This document shows positions 1 through 10,400 of a stretch of DNA of 64,000 nucleotides, piece after piece (the first letter of the stretch is position 1; the number at the start of each line of letters is the position of its first letter). The translations under genes were made by a program, and so were the position numbers. The notes under the pieces were generated by a model. That model was not told where the DNA came from. It made no database searches and saw only the letters and a program-made list of their open reading frames with translations. The stretch is from Agarilytica rhodophyticola (GTDB lineage: Bacteria > Pseudomonadota > Gammaproteobacteria > Pseudomonadales > Cellvibrionaceae). The stretch is from NCBI RefSeq assembly GCF_002157225.2, contig NZ_CP020038.1:6654991-6718990 (forward strand), given 5' to 3'.

Positions 1-668
1 GTTGAGTAGTCGATACCACCTCAATATGGGCGAAGTATTGTTGTTTTCGTGAGATTTGAAAAGAGCTAATATCTAAGTCTGGTGGTGCATTTTGCCCAGC
101 TAATGCAGGAACTAACAGTGACATTTCTTTATTAACATTCTCAGGGTTAATATTATCCGTTGGCGTACCCATTTTATTTAACATATTGGGATGAACACTG
201 CGAAAGCGTGTATTATGAGAAATAAACGAAGTGGTCTCACTATCCATAGATACAGGCTTACGGTTACGAATTTTTTTCCCCCAGCGTTCAACAATAGCTT
301 CTTCAAATACTTCTAAGGATTGCTTAAATAGATGCTTATTTTCTTCACGTAACTTGCTACCGCTGTCCTGAAGATTTTTTAGCTGTGATGCAAGGTTATC
401 GGCTTGCTTTGTTAAATTATTTCTTTCACTACTATCTTTCGCTTTTCTTACTTTTGAGCGTAGCTTATTGAGCTCTTTGCGAATTTTATTTGCACTAACA
501 ATTTCTTCACTGGATTTTTTCTCAGCGAGGTTGGCCTTGTCTAAAAGATTGTTAGCATGATTAAATAAGTTATTGCTCTGCTTTGAGGGAACAGCAGAAA
601 CAACTGTGCTAAAGAACGTTAAGGAAAGACATAAAGCTAAAACGTTATAGTTAACTTTGAAAATCATA
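1..668 (-). CDS. Secreted coiled-coil protein, truncated at the window edge
   Basis: This reading frame begins with ATG at 668 and runs off the left edge after about 222 codons. Residues 1-25 form a signal peptide: a short basic start, then a hydrophobic stretch, then a small-residue site near VSA. Residues 30-120 are rich in Lys, Glu, Asn, Leu and Ala with heptad-like spacing and look like a coiled coil. After about residue 130 the sequence becomes polar and mixed. I recognise no family, and no lipobox is visible, so the mature protein should be free in the periplasm or exported. The C-terminus, which might hold an anchor or sorting signal, lies outside the window. The next gene, transcribed in the same direction, ends 105 bp upstream and has its own terminator. 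Confidence 0.7.
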
Positions 669-723
669 ATAGCTATATTTTTGATTTATACATGTATTCG
701 AAATAAATTAAGAAACACTGAAA

Positions 724-757
724 GCCGTCAAAGCGCACATAAAAGCACTTTGACGGC
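724..757 (-). terminator. Rho-independent terminator of the choice-of-anchor-B gene
   Basis: There is a perfect 10-bp inverted repeat (GCCGTCAAAG / CTTTGACGGC) with a 14-nt loop, 16 bp past the stop codon of the gene at 773-3235. On the minus strand the stem is followed by a short T-rich stretch (TTTCAG). Confidence 0.7.
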
Positions 758-772
758 AACTCATAGCACGAA

Positions 773-3235
773 TTAGTTAGAGCATATATTAACGTCGTCG
801 ATACCACACTCTACTAAGTCACCCCCAGCGGCTGCATCAGAACATTGCACTCTAAGAACAACGTTTGAGCCTGCAGGGATTTGCGCACTAGCATTTGTCC
901 ACGACGCATTGGAAATAACATCGCCAACAGACACTAGCGAATTAAAGCTATTACCACCATCGGTAGAGAACTCAATACTAAAGCCATCTCCAGCATCATC
1001 ACCACCATCACGCTGACCGTGGAAGTAAGCAAGAGATAATGTGGACGCCGAGCCAACGCTATAGCTTGGCGATGTAGCGATACAGGTACCACCATCCACA
1101 TCGTTAGAGCCTGCAGTTGTGTTAGTAGCTGTGAAATAAGCATTACTACCTGTATTGGCACCGCCAACCTGAGTTGTCACACCACCATTATTTTGCTCTG
1201 ATGGAGTGCCAGTGACAAAGTCACCTGTGCTACAGCTTGATGCTGTTGAGTTTGTCCAACCACCGCTGCCGGATTCAAATCCTTGCTCAACTGTACATGT
1301 AGGTGCTGGAGTAGGCGTTGGCGTGGGAGTTGGTGTAGGCGTTGGACCACCTGGTGCTGTTGGACAAACTAACACTTGGTCGATGCCGCCTTCGATAATA
1401 TCACCACCAGATGCACCATCTGTTGCACGCACGCGGATTTGGATAGACCCAGGATTAGCCACTGTTGCTGCCGCGTTGGCCCATGCTGCAGCGCTAGCAA
1501 CATCACCAATATTAACCAATGTGTTAACTACGTTACCGTTATTTAATATCTCGATAACAAAGCCATCACTAGCGTCATCACCAGGATCTCGTTGCCCATG
1601 GAAATAAGCAAGCGACACATCAACACTACTTGCACTAGAGGCATCGATGGCAGGCGACGTGGTCTGACAAGTTCCACCGTCCACATCATCAGTACCGATC
1701 GCAGTATTAGGTGCAGTAAACCAAGCACCCGAACCTACGGCAGCTCCGCCAACTTGCAAAATCGCACCGCCTGTTGTGGTTTCTGTTGGTGTTCCACGAA
1801 CGAATGAGCCAGTGCTGCAGCTACTGCCGGTATTGGTCCATCCTTCGGAAGCGCTTTCAAATGTTGCTGCATAGAAACACCCATTGGGCAATGGTGTTGG
1901 CGTCGGTGTCGGGGTTGGCGGGTTGCCGTTAATCGCATCCCAATCGGGCGCAACCACAAATAAACCTGTACCGATATCACTTAGGATTACATTGCCACTT
2001 TCGAAGTAAGGATAACTACTCCATGCACCAGACATCTGTGCACTGTTAGACCCTGGAATGGTATCAAAAACAGCAACTTCTTCTAATTGACCATTAGTAA
2101 TATTGTCTGTCGATAAAATACGTAGTCCTGCTCGGTAGTTGGCTTCAAAAATAAAGTTATCTTTGGTATACAAGTTATGATCAGTTGCAGCAGTTGGCCC
2201 TACATAGCGACCAATTTCACGAGGATTATCGAGGTCACTCACATCCCAAATATAAGATGTTGTATTAATCCCACGTCGCGTCTCATCCAATTCATCATTC
2301 ATAATGAGAATTTCATGACTATCATTTAAAAACCAGCCTTGGTGCGTATAGCGAGAGCCACTGTAACCTTCACGTGAAATTTGAACAGGGTTAGACTTAT
2401 TAGTAACGTCAACAAAAGTAATCGTGTCTTCGTTATAAGCGGCACATATTTCACGTCCACGATAAGTGGTATCTGGGCCGGCATAGACTACACACTGAGT
2501 ATCATGGGTATAACCATCAGCAGAAAAACATCCCGCGAAAGAAGGCGATGTTGGGTTGGTAATATCAACCATATATAACCCACCGCTACACTGGTTGCTA
2601 CCAACAATATAGGCATAACCCGTATCTTCATTAATCGCAATATTATGTGCAGGACCAAAACCACCTAGATGTGCTGTTTCACTTAAAGTCCCACCGGGGT
2701 TACTAAGGTTTCTCAGGGTATTCAAGTCAAATACTTGCAAACCATGAGTAGGGTTACCACCACCATCAGCAACGATGAAAGCATGGTCGTTATATACTTT
2801 TATATCCCGCCAAGAATCCCTTCCACCATTATGAGATGGCAGATATCCTAGAAAAACAGGGCTTGCAGGATTGGTAATATCAACAAAAGAAGTTCCAGCA
2901 ACTCTTCCTACAATTGCTATTTCATTACCAGTAAGAGGGTCTGTCCATCCCCAAATATCATTCAAATTTCCGGAGCCGCCACCCATATTTGCTTTTGCAA
3001 GAAAAGATTGAAAATCAACCTTATCACAGGGGAAACCATTAGCAGAGCCACCTACACATGTAGAAGCTGCTACAGCCGAACTGCCTTCTTGTAGAGACTT
3101 TAGTAATGTTGTGGGAGTACCTTCGTTTGAGTCATCAAACTTAAAGGAATCCGGAAACATGGCACTATGGCCAAAAGCCACAGAAGACAACAACATACAA
3201 AACGATGCAATATATCTAAGTTGCGTGTTCTTCAT
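773..3235 (-). CDS. Choice-of-anchor B family secreted protein with Thr-Pro linkers and duplicated C-terminal domain
   Basis: This is an 820-residue exported protein. Residues 1-24 are a signal peptide. Residues about 55-440 match the choice-of-anchor B family: the opening NDIWGWTDP motif and repeated units of the type VDITNP.SP, which are LVIVD-like beta-propeller repeats. A first Pro-Thr linker at about 440-450 leads to a domain of roughly 172 residues. A second linker (about 632-646) leads to a second copy of that domain, ending at residue 820. The two copies share the motifs GTP, NDVDGGTC or similar, SLAYFHGQRD and GGD. Paired cysteines suggest disulfides. No LPXTG, PEP-CTERM or GlyGly-CTERM signal is visible, so the protein is probably released or held by its C-terminal domains. 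The start is supported by AAGG upstream of the ATG. The exact function is unknown for the family. Confidence 0.85.
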   Translation of the reverse strand: MKNTQLRYIASFCMLLSSVAFGHSAMFPDSFKFDDSNEGTPTTLLKSLQEGSSAVAASTCVGGSANGFPCDKVDFQSFLAKANMGGGSGNLNDIWGWTDPLTGNEIAIVGRVAGTSFVDITNPASPVFLGYLPSHNGGRDSWRDIKVYNDHAFIVADGGGNPTHGLQVFDLNTLRNLSNPGGTLSETAHLGGFGPAHNIAINEDTGYAYIVGSNQCSGGLYMVDITNPTSPSFAGCFSADGYTHDTQCVVYAGPDTTYRGREICAAYNEDTITFVDVTNKSNPVQISREGYSGSRYTHQGWFLNDSHEILIMNDELDETRRGINTTSYIWDVSDLDNPREIGRYVGPTAATDHNLYTKDNFIFEANYRAGLRILSTDNITNGQLEEVAVFDTIPGSNSAQMSGAWSSYPYFESGNVILSDIGTGLFVVAPDWDAINGNPPTPTPTPTPLPNGCFYAATFESASEGWTNTGSSCSTGSFVRGTPTETTTGGAILQVGGAAVGSGAWFTAPNTAIGTDDVDGGTCQTTSPAIDASSASSVDVSLAYFHGQRDPGDDASDGFVIEILNNGNVVNTLVNIGDVASAAAWANAAATVANPGSIQIRVRATDGASGGDIIEGGIDQVLVCPTAPGGPTPTPTPTPTPTPAPTCTVEQGFESGSGGWTNSTASSCSTGDFVTGTPSEQNNGGVTTQVGGANTGSNAYFTATNTTAGSNDVDGGTCIATSPSYSVGSASTLSLAYFHGQRDGGDDAGDGFSIEFSTDGGNSFNSLVSVGDVISNASWTNASAQIPAGSNVVLRVQCSDAAAGGDLVECGIDDVNICSN
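1298..1345 (-). repeat. Thr-Pro codon repeat (linker)
   Basis: This is a run of alternating Thr and Pro codons (residues about 632-646) that joins the two C-terminal domains of the secreted protein at 773-3235. A second, shorter run lies near 1885-1922. Such linkers are common in secreted proteins of Cellvibrio-like bacteria, and their near-repetitive DNA is prone to slippage. Confidence 0.75.
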
Positions 3236-4060
3236 TTTTATTTACCTTATTGCTTTCTAGATATTGCATACCAAAGCAGCTAATAACTTAACGGGTATTA
3301 TTAACAAGCACTCAAATACTTTTCATTGCACCTCAATTATTTGAGAACTGGAAAACATATAAAAACAAACATATGCGCCATACGAACAACTATTAGCAAA
3401 AAAGATGATTTAAGCGAAACATCATTAATACCAACAACTTAAATAGTTCGTTCAGCTGTCAAACCACTTGTTTAAATAATTACAATCTCTTCGAAAAACC
3501 GTTATTTGGCATGAAATATTAAAAATAGAAATGATGAAAATATTTTTTGTTGGAGCAAATTAACATCATTTGACCTGCGTCAAAGTGTCGCACCTAGCTT
3601 AATTCAAAGATTTACATTTCACAAGGTAACCAAAGCCAATATGTGCGCCATAATACGATTAGTTTAAAAAAAAATTTTATGAAGGAAGCCGATGTAATTT
3701 ATATATTTAAATTAATGTCGTCAGAGAAATGAAAAATAATTTAATTCGACGAAAATAAACACTCTAATAAAAAATTACAAAAATATATTTTTTAAATTGA
3801 TTCTCTATATAAAAAAATTGCTTTTATGCTTAGCTAATTTTTTGATAATAAAGTTTAATAGAACGCCAATAATGCTTTTGTGAAACTGTTGACATAAAAG
3901 TCAAGTTTAGATGGAAATGAGCCTATTATTAGGCTCAGTATTCATTATGAGAAGTAAGGGTTATTTAAACGGCGCCCAAAAATATCGATTTGATTTATTT
4001 TAAAATCTAAGCAAAGCCTGATTTATAAAACTCTATTCTATTTAAATAAGATAATATTAG
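3236..4060. other. AT-rich intergenic region between the peroxidase and the choice-of-anchor-B gene
   Basis: These 825 bp hold no convincing gene. They contain the upstream region of the leftward secreted-protein gene, an FNR-like palindrome (3569-3584) and a 7-bp stem (TGAGCCT / AGGCTCA, 3918-3937) that could end peroxidase transcription but lacks a good T tract. The octamer GCGCCATA occurs twice, near 3375 and 3645, in similar surroundings. Confidence 0.6.
3569..3584. promoter_or_regulatory. FNR/ANR-like palindrome
   Basis: The sequence TTTGACCTGCGTCAAA is a perfect 6+4+6 inverted repeat. It resembles the FNR/ANR family site (TTGAT-N4-ATCAA) except at the inner positions. It lies about 330 bp upstream of the secreted-protein start, which is far for a direct activator site. 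No matching promoter could be placed with confidence. Confidence 0.3.
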
Positions 4061-5647
4061 TTACAAACTAAAAATAGCCTTAGCGTTAAAGCTACTTGTA
4101 TTATTCCTGTCTAACACGCTTTGAAAGCTATTGGTCTGTTTTATAATTTCCATTCCAACTTCAGACAAAGTATCTGTAGTGTAAATGTTCTTGGAAAGTA
4201 ATGGATTGGTATATATTTGTGTAAAAGCATCGTAAGCAACCATAGTATTCAGTAAATCACCGAATAGGGCATCACCTTCACCACTTTGCGCAAAAATACC
4301 TATGACGAACTCAACATTATCAATATCTTTATATAACTCTTTTAACTTAGCGGCAAGACTGGAGTCATGAGTTAGCTCATCAAAGGATGATAGTTTATCG
4401 AGTCCATACAACTCCCGGTATTTATTATAGGAGCAAAGTCTAAAATCTCTGCCCATCTTTAATGTTGCATATTCAGCACCAAGCATAAAAGTAGGAACGT
4501 TTTTAAGACTTATTGTCCCTGCATTTTGTTTAGATACCGCATCGATTAGCTGGACTAAGCCTATATCTTCAAGCGCTCCATTATTCATTCTATATTGTGT
4601 GTGACCATATTCTTGATCGCCAAATTTTATAACATCAGGTATCAAGCCGTGCCAACGATATAACAAATCAAATTCAATACTAATCCAAGGCGTTCTATAC
4701 CAGTTTTGCTCTTCAGCAAAAGTATGATCAAGATAAAATAATTCCCCACCAGTAATATGATTAATATAATCTTGGATAACCAACTTTAATAAAATTACCG
4801 TGTTAATCATTCTTGCGGTCTGAAATAGGCGTTCATCATCCCAAGAGGGATAAGCTCCTGATAATTCATCGCACAGTCGATTGTGTTCTCTCATAAAAAT
4901 AGTACTAATTGCCACATAACCAATGGAAGAGTTCCCTCGCTCCAAGCCTGTGGCATAAAGTTTATGCTTTCTTGAATCATCCCATCCTCTTACGATTTCA
5001 TTTAAAATTTTTTCGGAGGTATAAGGTAGGCCTTTATAGCAATCTTTAACTTTCCATTTTCCATCGCCACCAACTTCGCCAAGATAATCCAGATACTCTT
5101 CTCCATTAATTTTTTGGCTTTTTAATTTGCCCTTCTCTTTGCTTCTTAAAATGTTGGCTGACTCTTCAGTAAGCCCATATATTTGGCACAAATCAACATT
5201 ATGGTTGGAAGTGTTTTTCCTTCTATCTGAGGAGTCAACTCTCAAAACACTATCTGTAAACCACTGTGCAAAAAACATAAACAGCATAGACGAACGTCCT
5301 GTTTTCATCTCTCCTTCTCGAGCAAACAGTGCGGTAATATCGCCAACAGTATTATTTTCAGGGTTATAGGCTACATCTTTAGGTAAACGATCTATGTATT
5401 CCTGATCAGCTGGAGGTAAATGTCTTGCGGAATAACGCTTATCTGTCAACATAGGCCAAGTGGTATACTCACCTACGGGGCCCTGCTCATCCTTTTCTTC
5501 TGGTTTAGCAACATGCGACCATAAACTAAATGCATTTGGCCTAGGTTTTATTGAGTTACAAACACTATTGGTAGCGATTCTATTTATAAGTTGCTTTGTG
5601 CACGGAATATGATCCTTAATCTTAAGGGCTGTATTGATAATACTCAT
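4061..5647 (-). CDS. Cyclooxygenase-like animal-type haem peroxidase
   Basis: This 528-residue protein belongs to the animal haem peroxidase superfamily, closest by eye to prostaglandin G/H synthases. Supporting blocks are LTDKRYSARHLPP (68-80), FFAQWFTD (125-132), LYRWHGLIPD (329-338) and the C-terminal YRELYGL...SFDELT. Family alignment makes Tyr330 the radical tyrosine (Tyr385 in the mammalian enzyme) and His333 the proximal haem ligand (His388). The distal position (His207, in QHFTHQ) reads QWFTD here, so Asp132 replaces the distal histidine, while Gln128 is kept. The EGF-like domain and signal peptide of animal enzymes are absent, so the protein is probably cytoplasmic or peripherally membrane-bound. 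It likely oxygenates an unsaturated fatty acid. Its start has a strong AAGGAG six bases upstream. It is transcribed alone, with long AT-rich spacers on both sides. Confidence 0.85.
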   Translation of the reverse strand: MSIINTALKIKDHIPCTKQLINRIATNSVCNSIKPRPNAFSLWSHVAKPEEKDEQGPVGEYTTWPMLTDKRYSARHLPPADQEYIDRLPKDVAYNPENNTVGDITALFAREGEMKTGRSSMLFMFFAQWFTDSVLRVDSSDRRKNTSNHNVDLCQIYGLTEESANILRSKEKGKLKSQKINGEEYLDYLGEVGGDGKWKVKDCYKGLPYTSEKILNEIVRGWDDSRKHKLYATGLERGNSSIGYVAISTIFMREHNRLCDELSGAYPSWDDERLFQTARMINTVILLKLVIQDYINHITGGELFYLDHTFAEEQNWYRTPWISIEFDLLYRWHGLIPDVIKFGDQEYGHTQYRMNNGALEDIGLVQLIDAVSKQNAGTISLKNVPTFMLGAEYATLKMGRDFRLCSYNKYRELYGLDKLSSFDELTHDSSLAAKLKELYKDIDNVEFVIGIFAQSGEGDALFGDLLNTMVAYDAFTQIYTNPLLSKNIYTTDTLSEVGMEIIKQTNSFQSVLDRNNTSSFNAKAIFSL

Positions 5648-6373
5648 AAAAACTCCTTACCTAATAAACTTCTTCTAACCCGCACTTTATAAAACTGACT
5701 TTTAATCTCTATAGTTACTTTATTCCGCATAACAGCAGAACCTTTACAATATAGCGGATCACCTTTTTAAGAATGACGGCAGCAAAAGCAACAATGCTTT
5801 GCATCATTAAGTTATATTATCGTCTTAAATAAAAAACGAATACGATCCAGCACACATCACTACTCGTATTTATAAACGTTGATAATGTTGTAAATATCTA
5901 GATATAGCCCGTCTAATCATATTTCAATTAGCACATACTTAAGTCTTTTTATAAAAATAATATAGGCGGCTATAATAATTGCAGTTTTTATACACCTGTA
6001 AATTGATATCCATACCGCAGCCGAACAATAGTACAGTTTAAGAATGAGAAATATAAGATATTTTTTTTATGAAAATTGAGTATTGTCAGCCATATCAACT
6101 ATAAAGTTATCGCTTACTTATGGGCTAAAATAATATCTCAAGTGACACAAATAAAATACTCTTATAACTGTTCTATTTACTATGTATTACTATCTAATAC
6201 AAAACAATAATGGAATTTAATACTTACCTTTCACTTTAACTGATTACCCATACATAATAATATCGTTAACTAATTAATGAAAATTATTAGAATTTAGTTA
6301 ACAGACCATATCATAATAATTATCTATACGATTTTTCCTTAGCTATGTGACTAAAATTATAAAGAGGTTACTT
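5648..6373. other. AT-rich spacer upstream of the peroxidase
   Basis: No gene is visible in these 726 bp. The left end holds the peroxidase ribosome binding site and presumably its promoter. The right end holds the leader of the VOC pseudogene, with AGAGG just before its ATG. Base composition is far lower in G+C than the neighbouring genes. Confidence 0.6.
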
Positions 6374-6618
6374 ATGAAACTCGGTGCATTTTCAGTTAGC
6401 TTAAAAGTTAAGGATATTCAAAAATGAAGAACATGTGATTGGTCTTTTCCAGGGTATTTTTGAAAAACATACTGACTTTGACCCTGGTTGGAACAGCAAG
6501 GCGATTCACTTAGATGACTTTACAGATGTTAGAGAGATTCAAAAACAGCTAGGGCCCGGCCAGTTGTCTTGTTATTGATTCAGATGGCAATCCAATTCTT
6601 ATTGATCAGCATGTATAA
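6374..6618 (+). pseudogene. Decayed VOC (glyoxalase/bleomycin-resistance) family gene
   Basis: An intact start with an AGAGG ribosome site opens the frame MKLGAFSVSLKVKDIQK and then stops. In another frame the VOC-family sequence continues as EEHVIGLFQGIFEK, followed by FDPGWNS and FTDVREIQKQLG. A third segment reads CLVIDSDGNPILIDQHV and ends at a stop. These three pieces are the start, middle and end of one VOC protein of about 130 residues. About 80 residues remain, so at least two deletions or frameshifts have removed the first beta-alpha-beta unit and part of the second. It lies between the flavin reductase and the peroxidase on the opposite strand, so the region has been degrading. Confidence 0.8.
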
Positions 6619-6666
6619 GCATGAACAATTTTTAATGAAACCGCAAAAAGAAAGTAAATATCAAAT

Positions 6667-6682
6667 TGCTCACCTGTGAGCA
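6667..6682. terminator. Possible terminator hairpin downstream of the flavin reductase
   Basis: There is a 7-bp stem (TGCTCAC / GTGAGCA) with a 2-nt loop between the convergent pseudogene and flavin reductase. On the minus strand it is followed by the T-rich ATTTGATATTTAC. The T tract is interrupted, so the call is weak. Confidence 0.3.
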
Positions 6683-6743
6683 TGATAGACAAGAGAGGTG
6701 TATCTACTTATCAGAAAAGTGCTTCGCTTAGTGCGAATAGCCG

Positions 6744-7238
6744 CTAGATATTATAATAAGCACCTTTGGCATATACTAAAATATCGGGTTCGCCACTGCC
6801 AAAATGTACTTTGCGAATATTACCGATATAAATATTATGAGTGCCGTAAGGTACTACCTGACTTTTCTCACAAATAAATACAGACAGAGCATCTTCTAAA
6901 TACGATAGACCTGTAGTTTTATCCACAGACCAATTGCCCACATTAAAGCGGCTCTCCCCTTCCGCGGGTTTTGCACAGGTATTAGACACCTCTTGTTGAT
7001 CTTTACTCAAAATATTGACGGTAAAGTCCGATGTCTTAGCTAAGGCTGAATCCATTTTTGCCGCTTTGTTGACACATACGAGTAACGAAGGAGGGGCGTC
7101 AGACACAGAAGTGACAGAGGAGGCCGTCATTGCAACTCGTTCTCCATCTTCTGTCAGAGCACTGATCACACAAACACCAGAGGCAAGATTCCGCATTCCT
7201 TGTTTAAGTGCAACTGATAATTCTTGTTCATTACTCAT
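6744..7238 (-). CDS. Flavin reductase family protein (flavin supply for a monooxygenase)
   Basis: This 164-residue protein is of the flavin reductase (HpaC/DIM6-NTAB) family, single-domain and of usual length. Typical features are the opening FRxAMR-like helix (here GMRNLASGV), the flavin-binding block MTASSVTSVSDAPPSLLVCVN (described by its ends only), SRFNVG and a C-terminal tyrosine pair. Such enzymes reduce FMN or FAD with NAD(P)H and release it to a partner monooxygenase. It is 204 bp downstream of the PKS on the same strand, and the NRPS carries a luciferase-like FMN monooxygenase domain that needs reduced flavin, so I infer it serves that domain. A small stem (CTAGGG / CCCTAG, 7369-7388) lies in the gap and could reduce readthrough. 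Confidence 0.85.
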   Translation of the reverse strand: MSNEQELSVALKQGMRNLASGVCVISALTEDGERVAMTASSVTSVSDAPPSLLVCVNKAAKMDSALAKTSDFTVNILSKDQQEVSNTCAKPAEGESRFNVGNWSVDKTTGLSYLEDALSVFICEKSQVVPYGTHNIYIGNIRKVHFGSGEPDILVYAKGAYYNI

Positions 7239-7442
7239 TCATCGATTCCAAATCTTAAAAATAAAACACAAGGCTTCTATTAAACTAAACAAAAAACGCA
7301 AAAAAACAGATAAACAAACTAACATAACCCAACTAGACACCGGCCCGCAGCCTAACGCTAGTTATAATCTAGGGCCTGTTGACCCTAGCATAGCACGATA
7401 AAGTCAGCGCCTATTCTAGTTAGAGTAGCTATTGCCTTTTGA

Positions 7443-10400
7443 TCACTTAGTTTTGGGGTCTGCCTTTTCTATACATTCACGTAGTTTAGTCGCCAAAACT
7501 CTTACATTGGGTTCTAGCACCATGGAGTCGTGATTGCCGGGAACTTCAAAGACCTGCAAATTATCGACATATCTTGGCCAGCCATTATCCTCATAAATAA
7601 CCTGCCGATCCTTATTCGCGACCCGTCCGCCACTGAGCCGATATTTAATAGGCAATTTAGGGCGAAAGAGCTTTGCATCAATATTCATAGGCTTTATATC
7701 ATAATGAGATAAAGCCCTATAAAACGCAACTTCCATTACACCAGATTTAAACTGAGCAGGGCTTTGGCTGGCCTGTTCCACTTCGCCAAAACGGTTGCGG
7801 AATTTATTGAGCTCCCAGTGATAGCGATTTTTAGCCCATTCGGAAAAATAGGCAAAACCTTTATTTTGAATTCTTTGCCAGTGAATAGACATTCTATCTA
7901 CTGAACTTAATGGTTCATTGTAAGGTAGAGGTGTATCCAGCAAGATAAGCTCCGCCACTTCTTGTCCAGCTTGTTTCAACTGACGCGCGATCTCATAAGC
8001 AGTTATACCGCCGCCAGAGAAGCCACCAAGAATATAGGGGCCTTCAGGCTGCACCGTTTGTATCTCTTTGATGTAATCCCTGGCCATTTCTTCAAAAGTT
8101 TCATGGGGTTCATGATCACCATATAAGCCTCTTGCCTGTAAGCCATAGAAAGGACGGTCGTTGCCGATCAGCTGGGCGAGATGACGAAGGTTCAGTACAT
8201 TCCCAAACATACCAGCCACCAAGAAAAACGGCGTCACTTGTGTCGACTTGCTACTGTGCATTGGCACGAGATGGGTATAACGGGCTTGATGGGTTTTATC
8301 TTTTGTTTCGCTTGAGGAATCACTCAGGCCGGTATCACCAACGACGTCGCGGATCATATCGGCACAGGCTGCAATAGTCGGCGCCTCGAACAGTACAGAG
8401 ATGGGATAATCAACATCATAGGTTTGTTGAATTTTGGCAAACAAACGCACTGCAACCAATGAGTGTCCACCTAGGTCAAAAAAGCTATCTTCCACTCCAA
8501 CTTGGTCCACACCAAGAAGCTCTTCCCAAAAACTGACCAAGTTGCGCTCAATATCATCCTTAGGCTCAACATAGTCATTATCTAATTCTGGACGTGCAAA
8601 TTTGGTGTCATCATCTTCTTTATGCAGCGATGCTGCCGTAGCATCCACTTCTTCTATTAACGACTCTAATTCCAACGAAGAGATGATAACTTCAGGTTCA
8701 TCACAAACATCAAGTACATTAAAGAGCGCAGCACTTCCTTCCTCGGGCAAAATACCTTGTGAGAGATTATGCTGGAAAGCCATTTCTGAAGGTGAAAGGG
8801 AGCGAAACTCAGCATCACCAGAAGCCCGATCTAACTCATCCTTTTCCAGGCGGGCAGGAGTATTATCTGCTATCGAGAAATCTACCTCACCTACCATTTT
8901 GCGAATCGTTAGCTTTTCAACTTGCGCTAACAAATTCCCTTTCCAATCAAACATACTTATGTCAAAGCTAGCAAAATCATCATCGACTTTGTTAGCTCGA
9001 CTGTTGCGTACCCAACTGTAAATGCGTTGGGTCAGTGGTTTGTAATATTTAAAGCTGCCATAAGACACGGGAACCCAGAGGTTGTCCGATGTACCATTAT
9101 TCAAGTAGCCAGTAATCAGCTCCATTGCATAGCCGGTAGCAATATCAAGTAGTGCGGGGTGAATTTTGAAGTGCTCTAAATCCCCTTCAAATTTATCATC
9201 TAAAGAAAGCACCGCAGCCGATTCATTCTCGGCATATTTTGCATCACGCAGCACTCGCCAGCGAGGCCCAAAATTAAGATGTTCTTCTTGCAAGGTGCGT
9301 TGCGCGGGCGCTGTGTCTGAATCGGATATACGCTGCAAGCCAATACGAGACATCACCTGATAAACATCTTGTCTGTCTTGTGGCTCTTCAACCCCGATAA
9401 TAATTCGCGCTTCGGCATGGGTCTGCCAACCACTACCTGCGTCGCCATCGTTGACTTCGCTTTGAATTGCGACACTATAGCCTTCAATAGTTTGTTCAAG
9501 CTTCACTCGCGCCGCTAAGGTAATATTTTCAGGTACATATAGGGCTTTTAAGAAAATCAGCTCTTTGATCTCAAAGCCACTACTTTCGCCACATTCATTC
9601 AAAGCCGCTCGTATAAGCTCGATATACCCCGTACCAGGCAATAACGCTTGGCCTTTCTTGGTTCGGTGTTCATCTAAAATCCAATGCTGCTTGGTGTTAT
9701 AGTGGGAAGTTAAATAATGAACATCGCGTCCATTTTTCGACGTTTGAATATGTTTTTCAAACAATGGGTAGTGGGCATCGGAGACATCTTTATTGGCTTG
9801 TTTAGCAGTGTCATAACCCATATTTGCCGCGCTGTTTGCAGCCATACCCACTTCATTCCACACGCCCCAATTCACCGCGACAGTATAGCCAGCTTCTTTA
9901 TTATTACGCTGCTGAGCATAGGCATTTAGAAAGGCATTGGCTGCGACATAATCAATCTGTCCCACAGGAGCAATGACCGTTGAAGTCGATGAGAAAAGCA
10001 CGAAAAAGTCTAACTGTTTACCAGCAAAGATATCCCCTAATACCAATGTGCCGTAGACTTTAGGGGCGAATACTTCCTCCACTTCACCTTGGCTTTTCAT
10101 TTGAATCAGGTTGTCGTTAATAGTACCAGCACCGTGGATAACACCATTTATTTCACCATAATGATCATTCCCTTGGTTGACAATTTCTTGCATGCGATCC
10201 GCGTCTGTCACGTCACCAGACAATACCAAGACATCCGCCCCCAGTTCTTCCAGTCTACGCACCTTGCCAATGCCAATACTGATTTTGTCATCGTGACCAT
10301 GTTTGATTAACCAATTTGCCCACTCGGAGCGACTCGGTAAAGGCGTGCGATTGACAAGGATAAGCTTGGCGTTATAGTTCTCGGCTAATTGTTGAGCCAT

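Noticed and set aside
3642-3657. Sigma-54-like TGGCGC...TTGGC on the minus strand
   Set aside because: The GG and GC elements are one base out of register, and RpoN sites tolerate spacing changes poorly.
3889-3911. TTGACA as a -35 box in the peroxidase downstream spacer
   Set aside because: No acceptable -10 box follows at 16-18 bp, and both flanking genes read the other way.
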